From positions 1 to 40,582 of the forward strand of contig JADZEM010000053.1 of assembly GCA_020850535.1 (NCBI GenBank): a DNA stretch of 40,582 nt. The letters run 5' to 3'. The notes beneath the pieces were generated by a model that was not told where the DNA came from, ran no database searches, and was given only the letters and a program-made list of their open reading frames with translations. The position numbers and the translations under genes are program-made. Source of the DNA: Chloroflexota bacterium (lineage in GTDB: Bacteria; Chloroflexota; UBA6077; JACCZL01). Of this stretch, positions 1 through 8,139 are shown in pieces; the stretch's first letter is position 1; every line of letters starts with the position of its first letter.

Positions 1-210
1 AATCGTATGTTGAGCGCGTCGTGCCGCCGCGTCGGGGCTTGAAAGCCCCGCCTACGATCCTGCAGTCGCTGCGCGACGCGCCAGTCGCACCAGTGCCTGC
101 CGTTCCCGACGGCCGTCGCGCAGCGACTGCATGCGTGTAGGCGGAGACTTCAGTCCCCGACCGCTCGCTTGACGGCGTTTCGGGAACACCGCCGGCGACT
201 GACAAACAGG
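1..210. repeat. Palindromic MITE-like repeat, copy A (decayed, left end at window edge)
   Basis: This copy has the same architecture as those at 20398-20611 and 24169-24383. A left arm contains the short hairpin GGGGCTTGAAAGCCCC followed by GCCTAC and a GCAGTCGCTGCGCGACG-type block. The same blocks return inverted on the right, as CGTCGCGCAGCGACTGC and then GTAGGCGG. The centre (about 79-108) matches the reverse complement of the centre of the 24169-24383 copy, so A and C lie in opposite orientation. The terminal inverted repeat is eroded: the start of the window only resembles the conserved end and the right end is unrecognisable. It holds no gene and abuts the stop codon of tldE. Confidence 0.7.
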
Positions 211-240
211 CCGCCCGATACGCCGCCCAACAGGCCGCCG

Positions 241-1632
241 CTACCGCCCCCCGATGGTCACGTCGTCCACGACGACGGTCGGCGCACCCACGTACCCGCC
301 TGCGCCGCTGATCCAGCGCAGGTCCGAGCCGCATTCGCGGAGGTTCTCCAGCACCTGGAGCATCGGCGCTGCGAGTGTCACGCCGCTGACCGGCTCGGCA
401 AGCTCGCCGTTGGAGATCCGCCGCCCAGACGCCCCGACCGAGTAGTCACCGCTGACGGGGTTGATGCCGCCGACATTCCTGGACGAGACGACGTACAGTC
501 CCTCGTCCACGCCGGCGATCAGCTCCTCAGGTGAGCGCGTCCCCGGACTGAGGATCAGGTTGGTCCCGCCGACCTCCGGCAGGAACTTGAACTGCGAGCG
601 CGTGCCGTTCCCCGTCGAGCCTGCGCCGGCCTGCCGCCCCGACTCGACGTTGTGCAGGAAGCCGCGCAGCACGCCCTGCTCGATCAGCGGCGTGCGCTGA
701 CTGGGAACGCCCTCACCGTCGAAGGGGAGGGTGGCGGGCGCACCGGAGACCGTCCCATCGTCCACGAAGGTGACCGTTGCCGCACCGATTCGCCGCCCGA
801 TCCACGGCTCGTCGCCGTTGCGCGCCGCGAAGAGGGAGCGCCCCTTGACCACGGCATCGCCGAAGAGCGCCTGTGAGACCCCACGCAGCAGGTCCGCGAT
901 GATGTCTGGCTCGAAGACAACGGTGGCGCGACGGGTGGTCAGCGGCGCGCCGCCCATCGGGGTGACGGCTCGCAGGGCCGCCCGCCGGCCGATCTCCTCC
1001 GGCACGAGGCCGCCGGGGCCACGGGCGACCACGCCAGCGTAGCCGCGTTCGGCGAGGCCGTCCTGGCGCGCGATGATGCTCAGCGAGATGTAGCAGGATG
1101 TGGCCGCCGTCGTCAGCGCGATCCCACGGCTGTTTGCGACGGCGATGCGCTCGACGGTCTGGCCGAAGCGCTCGATGTGCGGCGCGTCGATGCGGGTATC
1201 CGCCGCGAAGGCGGCCTGCTCCGTGCGGGTCAGGAGGCTGACGATCTCCTGGACCGACAGTTCGGGGACGGCTGGATCGAAGATGCCAAGGTCGGCCGCC
1301 GAGATCGGGGCCGGATCGGGGAGGACACGGGAGGGGTCGGGAGCGCTGGCACGGGCCAGCCAGACGGCCTGCTCCGCGAGGTCGGCCCGGCCGGCCGGGT
1401 CCAGGTCCGAGCCGCTTGCGAACCCGAGCGCGCCGTTGACCAGCACCCGCACGCCGACGCCGCGCGTCCCGGCCGTCGTCAGCGACTCGATGCTGCCGCC
1501 CCGCGCATCCACCACGCGGTTGGTCGCGGCCTCGAAGTACGCTTCGGCCTCGTCGGCGCCCGCCGCACGGGCACGCTCGACGATGTCCGCGCAGATGTCC
1601 AGTCCGTCAGTGGCCGAGAGTGGGGCGCTCAT
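241..1632 (-). CDS. tldE: TldE/PmbA-family metalloprotease subunit
   Basis: A 463-residue member of the TldD/PmbA (U62) family. In the known system TldD and TldE form a heterodimeric cytosolic protease that degrades unfolded peptides and matures some modified peptides, with the metal held by TldD. Consistent with the TldE role, this protein has the family fold throughout but no HExxxH motif. Its C-terminal half carries the family signatures around GINPVSGDYSVGASG, followed by a conserved GxLAEPVSGVTLA stretch. The ATG overlaps the tldD stop by 4 bp (ATGA), so the two should be translationally coupled and made in matched amounts. It is the last gene of the operon; a palindromic repeat follows within about 30 bp. 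Family assignment is secure; the natural substrate is not known from the sequence. Confidence 0.93.
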   Translation of the reverse strand: MSAPLSATDGLDICADIVERARAAGADEAEAYFEAATNRVVDARGGSIESLTTAGTRGVGVRVLVNGALGFASGSDLDPAGRADLAEQAVWLARASAPDPSRVLPDPAPISAADLGIFDPAVPELSVQEIVSLLTRTEQAAFAADTRIDAPHIERFGQTVERIAVANSRGIALTTAATSCYISLSIIARQDGLAERGYAGVVARGPGGLVPEEIGRRAALRAVTPMGGAPLTTRRATVVFEPDIIADLLRGVSQALFGDAVVKGRSLFAARNGDEPWIGRRIGAATVTFVDDGTVSGAPATLPFDGEGVPSQRTPLIEQGVLRGFLHNVESGRQAGAGSTGNGTRSQFKFLPEVGGTNLILSPGTRSPEELIAGVDEGLYVVSSRNVGGINPVSGDYSVGASGRRISNGELAEPVSGVTLAAPMLQVLENLRECGSDLRWISGAGGYVGAPTVVVDDVTIGGR

Positions 1633-3053
1633 GCGCCGCCCCCCGCCGTCCCGCCGACGATCATCTCGCTGACTCGCAGCGTCGGCTGGCCGACGCCGAC
1701 GGGCACGTGTTGTCCCTGTTTGCCACAGGTGCCCAGCCCCGGGTCGAGCGCGAAATCGTTGGCCACGGCGTCCACGCGCGCCAGCACCGAGAACGAGTCA
1801 CCGGCCAGCGTCGCGCCGCGCACGGGCACGGTCAGGCGTCCGTTCTCTATCAGGTAGCCCTCGGTGACCGAGAACACGAACTGCCCGCTGGTGGTGTCCA
1901 CCTGCCCGCCTCCCAGGCTGACCACGAAGAGGCCGCGCGGCGTGTCGGCCAGCACCTCTTCGGGCGTGCTCGGCCCGGGCTGCACGATCAGGTTGGTCAT
2001 GCGCGGAATCGGCAGCTTCTGAAACGACTGCCGCCGTCCGTTTCCTGACGTGGGCAGGCCCAGCGCGCGGGCGTGTTTGCGGTCCGTCAGGTACCCTTCC
2101 AGCACGCCGTCCACCACGCACATCGTCCGCTGCCCGGCCACACCCTCGTCGTCCACGCGGTACGAGCCACGATGGTTGGGGATCGTCGCGTCGTCGATCA
2201 GGGTGACGATGGGGTTGGCGACCCGCTGGCCGAGCTTGCCGGCGTAGACCGAGCTGTTCCGCTCGATGTGGTCGGCCTCAAGTCCGTGGCCGACCGCCTC
2301 GTGAAAGAGGACGCCGCCCCAGCCGTTGCTGATCACGACCGGCATCGTGCCGGCCGGCGCGGGGATCGCGTCGAGCATGCGGATGGCCCCGTCCGCCGTC
2401 TCGCGCCCCAGGATCTCCGGGGCGTGGCGGTCGTACAACTCCAGGCCAAGCTGCCCACCGCGCGCCCGCCGCCCGACCTGCCGAACGCCGTTCCGCTCGG
2501 CGGTGACCGCCGTCATCATCTGCACGACCCGCCGCTCGTCCTCGGCCAGCGTGCCGTCTGAGCTGGCGATCAGCACCCGCTGCACCACGTCGGCGAATCG
2601 AACGGTGACCTGGACGACCTCGGGGCCGGCCTCGCGGGCGGCAGCATTGGCCCGTTCGAGCAGCGCCGCCCGCTCGTCGATGGTGGCCCACTCGGCTGGC
2701 CGGGCCGGCCGCGGGGCGTGTCCAGCTTCGACGGGGATCAGCCGGGAGACCTGGGCGCTGGGCGCAGGCGCGTGCGCCACATCACGGGCCGCGCGCGCCG
2801 CGGAGAGCAGCCCCGCCTCGTCCCACCCATCGGCGTAGGCGTAGCCCGTGACCCCGTTCGCGACGACGCGCACCCCGACCCCTCGCTCCTGGGTCAGTTG
2901 CAGCCGGTCGAGACGGTCGTCCTCCATCGTGAAGGTGGTCGCCCGCCGGTCCTCCGCGAACAGGTCCGCGAACTCGCCCCCCGTTGCCAGCGCTTCGGCC
3001 AGGACGCGCTCGATCAGCGCTGGATCGAGACTCAGGGTTGGGCGGTCGGTCAC
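1629..3053 (-). CDS. tldD: TldD metalloprotease, catalytic subunit
   Basis: TldD subunit of the TldD/TldE protease, 474 residues from the chosen start. The zinc-binding HExxxH motif is visible as HEAVGH at about residues 251-256, inside the conserved context GWGGVLFHEAVGHGLEADH. Downstream are the family blocks around YRVDDEGVAGQRT and a C-terminal region ending TLRVSEMIVGG. I chose the GTG at 3053-3051 because it overlaps the preceding stop by 4 bp (GTGA) and gives an N-terminus of normal family length. An upstream GTG-type start at 3101 would add 16 residues unlike the family, inside the upstream gene. The tight overlaps on both sides show an operon with the putative glycoside hydrolase and tldE. 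Confidence 0.93.
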   Translation of the reverse strand: MTDRPTLSLDPALIERVLAEALATGGEFADLFAEDRRATTFTMEDDRLDRLQLTQERGVGVRVVANGVTGYAYADGWDEAGLLSAARAARDVAHAPAPSAQVSRLIPVEAGHAPRPARPAEWATIDERAALLERANAAAREAGPEVVQVTVRFADVVQRVLIASSDGTLAEDERRVVQMMTAVTAERNGVRQVGRRARGGQLGLELYDRHAPEILGRETADGAIRMLDAIPAPAGTMPVVISNGWGGVLFHEAVGHGLEADHIERNSSVYAGKLGQRVANPIVTLIDDATIPNHRGSYRVDDEGVAGQRTMCVVDGVLEGYLTDRKHARALGLPTSGNGRRQSFQKLPIPRMTNLIVQPGPSTPEEVLADTPRGLFVVSLGGGQVDTTSGQFVFSVTEGYLIENGRLTVPVRGATLAGDSFSVLARVDAVANDFALDPGLGTCGKQGQHVPVGVGQPTLRVSEMIVGGTAGGGA

Positions 3054-4963
3054 GGACGAACGCCCAGTCCGCCACGGGCGTACTTGTTCGACGGATCCCA
3101 CATCATCCAGCCGTTCGCTCCCGCCGCCATCGCACCGGTCCGCTGGGCGTCGATCTCGGCCGTCCGATACGCGCGGCCCGTCTGCCAGGAGTAGTCGTCG
3201 AAGTATTGCAGCCAGGGCCGCACGACCGCGCCCTGCTCCAGCGTTCGCGCTCGCGCCCGCCGGACGCTCTCGAAGGCGACATCGTGCGGGCGCTGGATCA
3301 CCTGCGGGTAGTTGATGAAGCCCGGCACGCCGGCCCTGAACGACGATGGGTAGAACGTCGGGCAGAGGTAGTCAACCAGGCTGGCGAGCGTCGTCAACTC
3401 GTGGCCGACGCCGTTGTCGCCGTCGTTCCAGGCGACGTACCCCATCACGGTGGCCGACACGAACGCGCCCGAGACGCGGACCTCGTCGTGCGCCCGCCGC
3501 AGGAAGTCGCTGACGGCGTCCACCCGATCCCGTGCAGTGTGCCAGGGCCGCGAATAGCGGGCCTGATTGGCGAGCATCCCGCCGCCGGCCTGCTCGACAG
3601 GGAAGCGCACGTCGTCAAACTGGACCTCGTCGAAGCCCTTGAGGGCCGCCTCGCGCGCAAGCTGGACGTTGTACTCCCAGACCTCGGGGCGGAACGGATC
3701 GACCCAGAAGCGGCCCTCGGCATCGGTCCAGGGCTTGTCGGTCAGTCGTTCCCGGACGGCCACGTCCACGCCGGCCGGCTCGCCGTTCTTCGCCAGCAGC
3801 TCGTCGCGGAACACGACGATCCGCGCGATGGTGTAGACGTTTCGCTGCTTCAGTTGCTGGAGCAGTTCGTCGATGTTCGGGACAGTGGTCTCGGCGTTCG
3901 CGCCGATGGCTTCCGCGAGCGGCACGCTGCTGCGGTACGACAACCGGCCACGGTCGCCCTTGACGTCGATGACGACGGCGTTGACCTCGGTCTTTTCGGT
4001 GAGCGCCAGTACGTTCTCGCGCAGGGCACGGTCGCCAACGCCGAAGTAGGTCAGATAGACGGCGCGCGCCGTGAACGGTTCGAGGCTGGCGACCACGAGC
4101 CGGCTCTGGCTGGCGTCAAGGTCGAGCCGCTTGAAGCCGGGCGCGAGCACCCGCAATGGACCCCGCGGCCGGCGCTCGAGCTCGAACCGGCCGTTTGTGT
4201 CGGTCGTCATGGCAAGGTCGCCGTCGGAGACGAACGCCCCTTGAATCGGGCGGCCGGTGGTGCCGTCGATGACCGCGCCAAGGATCCGTGGCTGCAGGTG
4301 AACGCGCAAGCTCGGCTCGCCACGGAAGGTGACCAGCGCGTCCCGGTAGTTGGGAGACGAGACGGTCACCTGAAGTGATTCACGGGCTGGCTCGATGCGG
4401 AACTGGCCCGTGGTGACCGAGTGCGCCCGTGCGCCAGCCGCCTGCACGATGACGTCGGCAACTGGTTCGTCGGTCTCGGCGTCGCGGGCGTCGATGGCGA
4501 ACGCGCGCGGCGCCAGCTCGACGTCCACCTGTCGCCGCGCCAGGATGCTCGCCTGGGCCGACTGGTAGCCGTCAGCCTCGACCTGCAGGCGGTCGGTCGG
4601 GCTGACGCGATCCACGGCGAAGCGGCCGTCGGCGCCGGTCTGGGTCGCCGACCGCCCGACGCCGATGCGTGCGCCGGCAATCGGCTCGCCGGAGGCGGCG
4701 TCGCGGATCCGGCCAGCCAGCGGGGCCTTCGGCAGCAGCAGGTCGAGCGGCGCGAGGGCCAGGGCGAGGATCGCCAGGACGAGGGCGCCGATCCAGAGCG
4801 TCGAGCGCTCAGGCCGTGCGACAGAAGATGCGGCTTCACGGCGCAGGAACCGCCGGATGGGCACCAGCGGCTGCCGGGTGCGCCCGTGGGACACGCGATC
4901 TCGGATCAGCGGCTCAGGAGCGGACACACCGGGACTCAATCCCCATGCCGTCGCAAGAGACAA
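3050..4963 (-). CDS. Membrane-anchored putative glycoside hydrolase (DUF4015-like) with carboxypeptidase-regulatory-like domains
   Basis: 637 residues. A basic cytosolic N-terminus precedes one hydrophobic segment (about 57-76, WIGALVLAILALALAPLDLL). Two beta-sandwich modules follow, of the carboxypeptidase regulatory-like type (about 80-150 and 225-285; motifs AGRIRDAASGEPIAGARIGV and AVIDGTTGRPIQGAFVSD). The C-terminal part (about 295-635) is a TIM-barrel-like domain matching the putative glycosyl hydrolase family PF13200/DUF4015: VNAVVIDVKGDRG, FDEVQFDDVRFP and DYLCPTFYPSSF are its recognisable strands. It is probably an extracytoplasmic enzyme tethered to the membrane; the substrate cannot be read. 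The start is a TTG about 30 nt below a good promoter; GTG codons further in are possible alternatives. It heads the tldD-tldE operon with a 4-bp overlap to tldD. Confidence 0.82.
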   Translation of the reverse strand: MSLATAWGLSPGVSAPEPLIRDRVSHGRTRQPLVPIRRFLRREAASSVARPERSTLWIGALVLAILALALAPLDLLLPKAPLAGRIRDAASGEPIAGARIGVGRSATQTGADGRFAVDRVSPTDRLQVEADGYQSAQASILARRQVDVELAPRAFAIDARDAETDEPVADVIVQAAGARAHSVTTGQFRIEPARESLQVTVSSPNYRDALVTFRGEPSLRVHLQPRILGAVIDGTTGRPIQGAFVSDGDLAMTTDTNGRFELERRPRGPLRVLAPGFKRLDLDASQSRLVVASLEPFTARAVYLTYFGVGDRALRENVLALTEKTEVNAVVIDVKGDRGRLSYRSSVPLAEAIGANAETTVPNIDELLQQLKQRNVYTIARIVVFRDELLAKNGEPAGVDVAVRERLTDKPWTDAEGRFWVDPFRPEVWEYNVQLAREAALKGFDEVQFDDVRFPVEQAGGGMLANQARYSRPWHTARDRVDAVSDFLRRAHDEVRVSGAFVSATVMGYVAWNDGDNGVGHELTTLASLVDYLCPTFYPSSFRAGVPGFINYPQVIQRPHDVAFESVRRARARTLEQGAVVRPWLQYFDDYSWQTGRAYRTAEIDAQRTGAMAAGANGWMMWDPSNKYARGGLGVRP

Positions 4964-4999
4964 CCCCGCTGGTCGTCACGTTCGGGCAGGTATTGGGCG

Positions 5000-5028
5000 A
5001 TTGTAGTCCGGATCGCGAGTTGTGGCAA
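5000..5028 (-). promoter_or_regulatory. Sigma-70-like promoter for the hydrolase-tldD-tldE operon
   Basis: On the minus strand, TTGCCA (5028-5023) and TACAAT (5005-5000) each match 5 of 6 consensus bases and are separated by exactly 17 bp. The predicted transcript starts near 4993, about 30 nt before the TTG start at 4963. This is a sequence match only. Confidence 0.55.
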
Positions 5029-5179
5029 CGGTATGGGTGTTTCGTCGCCTTCAGGAGACAGAAGAGGGATGAGCACCGGGCGCGCGCAGGGATCGCGGGG
5101 CGAAGCGGGCCGGCGAACGGGTCGGGCTGCCGTCTGGAGAGCGTGCCACGAAATGTCCTCGTCGGCCACCCCTCGACGT

Positions 5180-5208
5180 TTGAATGTGTGAAAGACCATG
5201 TGTATGGT
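5180..5208 (+). promoter_or_regulatory. Possible promoter for the small lipoprotein gene
   Basis: TTGAAT (5180-5185) and TATGGT (5203-5208), 17 bp apart, each match 4 of 6 consensus bases. The start codon at 5257 lies about 40 nt beyond the predicted transcription start. With the minus-strand promoter at 5000-5028 this makes 4964-5256 a divergent promoter region; I see no gene inside it. Confidence 0.35.
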
Positions 5209-5256
5209 GCGAATCCGCGCCAACATGGCCGTGCCTTCGCGAGGATTGTCAGCCTG

Positions 5257-5643
5257 ATGCGTTCTCATTCCCTGATGCGGCGCGCCTTCTGGATGAGCGT
5301 GACAGCCTGCCTCCTGGCGCTCGTCACCACTGGCTGCGCCTTGCTGGACACCGGCCTGTCGTCGGCTGGCACGCTCACGCGCTCGGGCGATGGCGGCGCG
5401 CCGTACCTCGTCGTCACGGTCGGCGGCTCGCCGGCCACCACCCCGACGCTGACCGTCGCCGAGACGATCCCGGACTCGACGCCGTTGCCGACACGGGCGC
5501 TCCCGACGCCCGACCCGAACGCGACGGCCCGGCCAGTCGCTTCGCCGAGCCTGGCTCAGCGGACCGTCTCCAACGGCGCGCGTGCGTCGCGGCCGCCAGA
5601 CAACCTGGTGCCGCAGGGCTCGCCAGCCGCCCGGGCTCCGTAG
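5257..5643 (+). CDS. Small predicted lipoprotein, function unknown
   Basis: 128 residues. The N-terminus has two Arg residues, a hydrophobic stretch (about 11-22) and a lipobox-like ALVTTGC with the candidate lipidated Cys at residue 27; the -3 residue is Thr rather than the usual Leu, so lipidation is probable but not certain. The mature part begins with a short Gly/Ser-rich stretch and then becomes Thr/Pro-rich (TPTLTVAETIPDSTPLP, TRALPTPDPNATARP) with no recognisable fold, as in surface spacer regions. I start it at the ATG at 5257; an ATG six codons later also leaves an intact signal peptide. The ORF runs far upstream, but that part has no signal-peptide logic. It precedes the kinase/BON gene on the same strand. 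Confidence 0.55.
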   Translation: MRSHSLMRRAFWMSVTACLLALVTTGCALLDTGLSSAGTLTRSGDGGAPYLVVTVGGSPATTPTLTVAETIPDSTPLPTRALPTPDPNATARPVASPSLAQRTVSNGARASRPPDNLVPQGSPAARAP

Positions 5644-5809
5644 CCGCTGCCGACGCGCCGTCAGGCTCGCGCTCACCATCCTGGCGGCCGCGACCTGTCG
5701 GCCCTGTCACGACCGGCAGAAACGTCTCCCTTCGATTCGGGCAGATGCTAGAATCCGGTCACTGCCGGAGCCGGCGGACGCTCCAGCGCATTGGGGCGCG
5801 GAGGGTGAC

Positions 5810-6634
5810 ATGCCAGTGGTGACCATTGCGCGTCTGTTGGGGAGTCGGGGTGACGAGATCGGCCGGGCGCTGGCCGAGCGTCTGAACTACCGATACCTCG
5901 ATCATCGCCTGCTGCTTGACTACGTGCGCGAGTTTGGCGAGGTCGAGGCCAATGCGCCCGAGATCGCCGAGACGCGCCCGTCCTTCTGGGAGCGTCTGAA
6001 CGAGGAACGCCGCCGTCACGCCATCGTGGTGCGGTGTGGGGTCTACGGGTTCGCCAAGGACGACGATGCCGTCATCGTCGGGCTGGGCGGCAACTACCTG
6101 ATGCGCGGCATGAGCCATGCGCTCCGGACCATCACGCTCGCGCCGACCAACGTGCGCGTGCAGCGCGTGATCGAGCGCCACGCCGGCAACCTGGACCCGA
6201 ACACGGCGGCCGAGGTCGTGCGGCGGAGCGACCGCGAGCGCGGCGGGTTCATCCGCTACATGTACAACGCCGACTGGCTCGACGTGCACGCCTACGACAT
6301 GGTGCTGAACACGGCCAACCTGGAGATCAACCAGGCGGTCGAGTTGCTCGCCTACTCGCTGGAGCGCGCCGAGATCACCCCGACGGCCTCCTCGCTCCAG
6401 GCCATCGACGACCTGGCGCTCGCCTCGCGGGTCGAAGCAGTGCTGATCTCGAACGCCGGCATCTGGATTCACGGGCTCAAGGCGACCGCCGAGCGGGGCG
6501 TGGTGACGATCTCCGGCGAGGTCATCACCGACGAGGACCGTGAGTACGCCGAGGAAGTGGCCGGCGGCGTCCAGGGCGTGCGCGCCATCGCCAACGACCT
6601 TCGGATCCAGCCGCCGCCGCTCACGGGCATGTAG
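5810..6634 (+). CDS. Cytidylate-kinase-like protein fused to a BON domain
   Basis: 274 residues, started at an ATG with a good Shine-Dalgarno sequence (GGAGGG, 5-7 nt upstream). Residues 1-190 resemble the cytidylate kinase-like family (PF13189): a P-loop-type start VVTIARLLGSRGDEIGRALA, YRYLDHRLL, a Lid/NMP region rich in Arg (VRRSDRERGGFIRYMYN) and the WLDVHAYDMVLNT strand typical of the family. Residues about 202-268 form a BON domain (RVEAVLI, then VVTISGEVITDEDREYAEEV and GVRAIANDLRI), a module usually linked to membrane or ligand binding. The P-loop lacks the classic GxxGxGKS, as is common in this family. No signal peptide or membrane segment is visible, so a cytosolic protein is likely; whether it phosphorylates CMP is unknown. 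holB starts 5 bp downstream. Confidence 0.8.
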   Translation: MPVVTIARLLGSRGDEIGRALAERLNYRYLDHRLLLDYVREFGEVEANAPEIAETRPSFWERLNEERRRHAIVVRCGVYGFAKDDDAVIVGLGGNYLMRGMSHALRTITLAPTNVRVQRVIERHAGNLDPNTAAEVVRRSDRERGGFIRYMYNADWLDVHAYDMVLNTANLEINQAVELLAYSLERAEITPTASSLQAIDDLALASRVEAVLISNAGIWIHGLKATAERGVVTISGEVITDEDREYAEEVAGGVQGVRAIANDLRIQPPPLTGM

Positions 6635-6639
6635 GCGGC

Positions 6640-7704
6640 GTGTCCACCGAGCATCCCTGGGGGATCGTCGGCCACGAGCGGGCCGTCGATCTCCTGCGCC
6701 GGTCGATTCAGCACCGGCGCATCGGCCACGCCTACCTGATCAGCGGCCCGCTCGGCGTCGGGAAGCGGACGCTGGCCGTGCGGCTGGCCCAGGCGCTGAA
6801 CTGCGAGCGTCTCGGCCCGGGCGTCGAGCACGGCCCGCTGTTCGCGGACGAGGCCGCCGCCGGCGATCCGCCCTGCGGCGCGTGCCGCCGCTGCCGCCTG
6901 ATCGAGAGCGGCGGGCACCCCGAGGTTCGGGTTGTCGGCGTGCAGGCGCCACACCGCGTGATCCGGGTGGCGGACGTGGAGTCGATCCAGGCCGACGCGT
7001 CGTTGCGGGCCGCCGACGTCTACCGCAAGGTCTACATCCTGGAGCAGGCCGAGCTTCTGCACCCAGATGCTGCCAACCGCCTGCTCAAGACCATCGAGGA
7101 GCCGCCGCCGTCCGTCGTCATGGTCCTGACGACCGTCGATCCTGAGGCGACGCTCGAAACGATTGTGTCGCGCTGCCAGCACCTGCGCCTGAAGCCCCTC
7201 GAACGGGAGCGGCTGACCGGCTATCTCGCCCAGCAGAGCAACGTCGAGCCTGAGCGGGCCGAGCTGATCGCCGCGCTGGCCGACGGCTGCGTCGGGCGGG
7301 CGCTCGACCTTGCCGGGGACAGCCGGGCGCTCGAACGGCGCGCGAAGCACCTGGACGAGCTGACGGCGCTGCTCTCGGCGGACCGGGTGGGGCGGCTCCA
7401 GTTCTCGCGGACCCTCGGGGACCGCTGGTCGAAGGATCAGGACAGCGTGCGCGAGACGCTCCAGGTCTGGCTGCGCTGGTGGCGCGACGTGCTGCTGCTC
7501 CAGGGCGGGCTGGCCCATCGGATCGTGAACCTGGACCGGCGAGGGCAACTTGAGCGGCTGGCCAGGACGCTCGACGCCCGACAGGCCGGCGCAGCCGTGG
7601 AGAGCGTCCGCGACATCCTCCAGATGCTGGATCAGAACGTCAACGCACGGCTCGCACTCGACGTTGTGGCGCTCGATCTGCCGCGCACGGACCGGGTGGC
7701 CTGA
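6640..7704 (+). CDS. holB: DNA polymerase III subunit delta prime
   Basis: 354 residues, GTG start 5 bp after the preceding stop. HolB is the stator of the clamp-loader complex that places the sliding clamp on primed DNA. Visible features: the opening PWGIVGHERAVDLLRRSI, a Walker-A-like GPLGVGKRT (36-44), a four-cysteine zinc module (C55, C79, C82, C85), the strand VYILEQAELLHPDAANRLLKTIEEPP typical of clamp-loader AAA+ domains, and a sensor-like VSRC motif. The C-terminal third is the helical collar domain. In Firmicutes holB is commonly followed by the PSP1-domain gene yaaT, and a small PSP1-like ORF follows here 2 bp after the stop. Assignment is firm, though gamma/tau-like paralogues are related. 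Confidence 0.9.
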   Translation: MSTEHPWGIVGHERAVDLLRRSIQHRRIGHAYLISGPLGVGKRTLAVRLAQALNCERLGPGVEHGPLFADEAAAGDPPCGACRRCRLIESGGHPEVRVVGVQAPHRVIRVADVESIQADASLRAADVYRKVYILEQAELLHPDAANRLLKTIEEPPPSVVMVLTTVDPEATLETIVSRCQHLRLKPLERERLTGYLAQQSNVEPERAELIAALADGCVGRALDLAGDSRALERRAKHLDELTALLSADRVGRLQFSRTLGDRWSKDQDSVRETLQVWLRWWRDVLLLQGGLAHRIVNLDRRGQLERLARTLDARQAGAAVESVRDILQMLDQNVNARLALDVVALDLPRTDRVA

Positions 7705-7706
7705 GC

Positions 7707-8021
7707 GTGGCTGGCGAGCGCCCGGTCGGCGTCCGAGCCGTGACCGGCTGGCTACGGCATCGGTTGGTGTGGGCGTCGCCCAACGGGGTGACGCTCCGCC
7801 ACGGCGACCGTGTCCTGGTCGAGGACGGCGCAACGTCCTGGTTGGCCGAGGTGGTCGTGATGCCCGACCAGATCGTCGAAGCGGTGTCGCTGGACGTGTT
7901 GCCCCGGGTGGCGCGGCAGGCCAGCCATGCCGACGGCTGGCCCACACCGCCGGAGCGGGCAGGGGCACGCCTGCTGGCGACGCTCGGGCCAGCAGGAGCA
8001 GGCCAGCCACTCTCAGGTTGA
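7707..8021 (+). CDS. Small PSP1-N-like hypothetical protein
   Basis: 104 residues, GTG start 2 bp after the holB stop, so almost certainly cotranscribed with it. The stretch VTLRHGDRVLVEDGATSWLA followed by EVVV recalls the N-terminal beta-domain of PSP1/YaaT proteins (a GDxVVVE...GxEL/AxVV pattern), and the position after holB is where yaaT sits in many genomes. PSP1 proteins are usually 250-300 residues; here the conserved C-terminal PSP1 domain is missing and the tail (about 68-104) is Ala/Pro/Gly-rich. It could be a reduced PSP1 relative or an unrelated small beta protein. The link to PSP1 is an inference from weak similarity plus synteny. Confidence 0.6.
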   Translation: MAGERPVGVRAVTGWLRHRLVWASPNGVTLRHGDRVLVEDGATSWLAEVVVMPDQIVEAVSLDVLPRVARQASHADGWPTPPERAGARLLATLGPAGAGQPLSG

Positions 8022-8049
8022 CGGGTTCAGCGCACGACGCGCCCGACAT

Positions 8050-8134
8050 GCAATCACCCTGAGAAGACAGTAGCTGGAGTTTTGACAGAAGCCCGAGGTC
8101 TGTGTAGACTTGCGCGTTGTCGAAGGGTGATTGC
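8050..8134. repeat. 11-bp perfect inverted repeat around the propeller-gene promoter
   Basis: GCAATCACCCT (8050-8060) is repeated as its exact reverse complement AGGGTGATTGC (8124-8134). The pair brackets the TTGACA/TAGACT promoter at 8082-8110. The sequence differs by one base from the terminal inverted repeat of the MITE-like elements in this window (AGGGCGATTGC), but the arms face the opposite way from those of an intact element. It could be an operator, the junction left by two element ends, or chance. Confidence 0.55.
8082..8110 (+). promoter_or_regulatory. Strong sigma-70-like promoter for the secreted repeat protein
   Basis: TTGACA (8082-8087) is a perfect -35; TAGACT (8105-8110) matches 4 of 6 bases of the -10; the spacer is 17 bp. 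The start codon at 8140 is about 22 nt beyond the predicted transcription start. Confidence 0.6.
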
Positions 8135-8139
8135 GTTCC

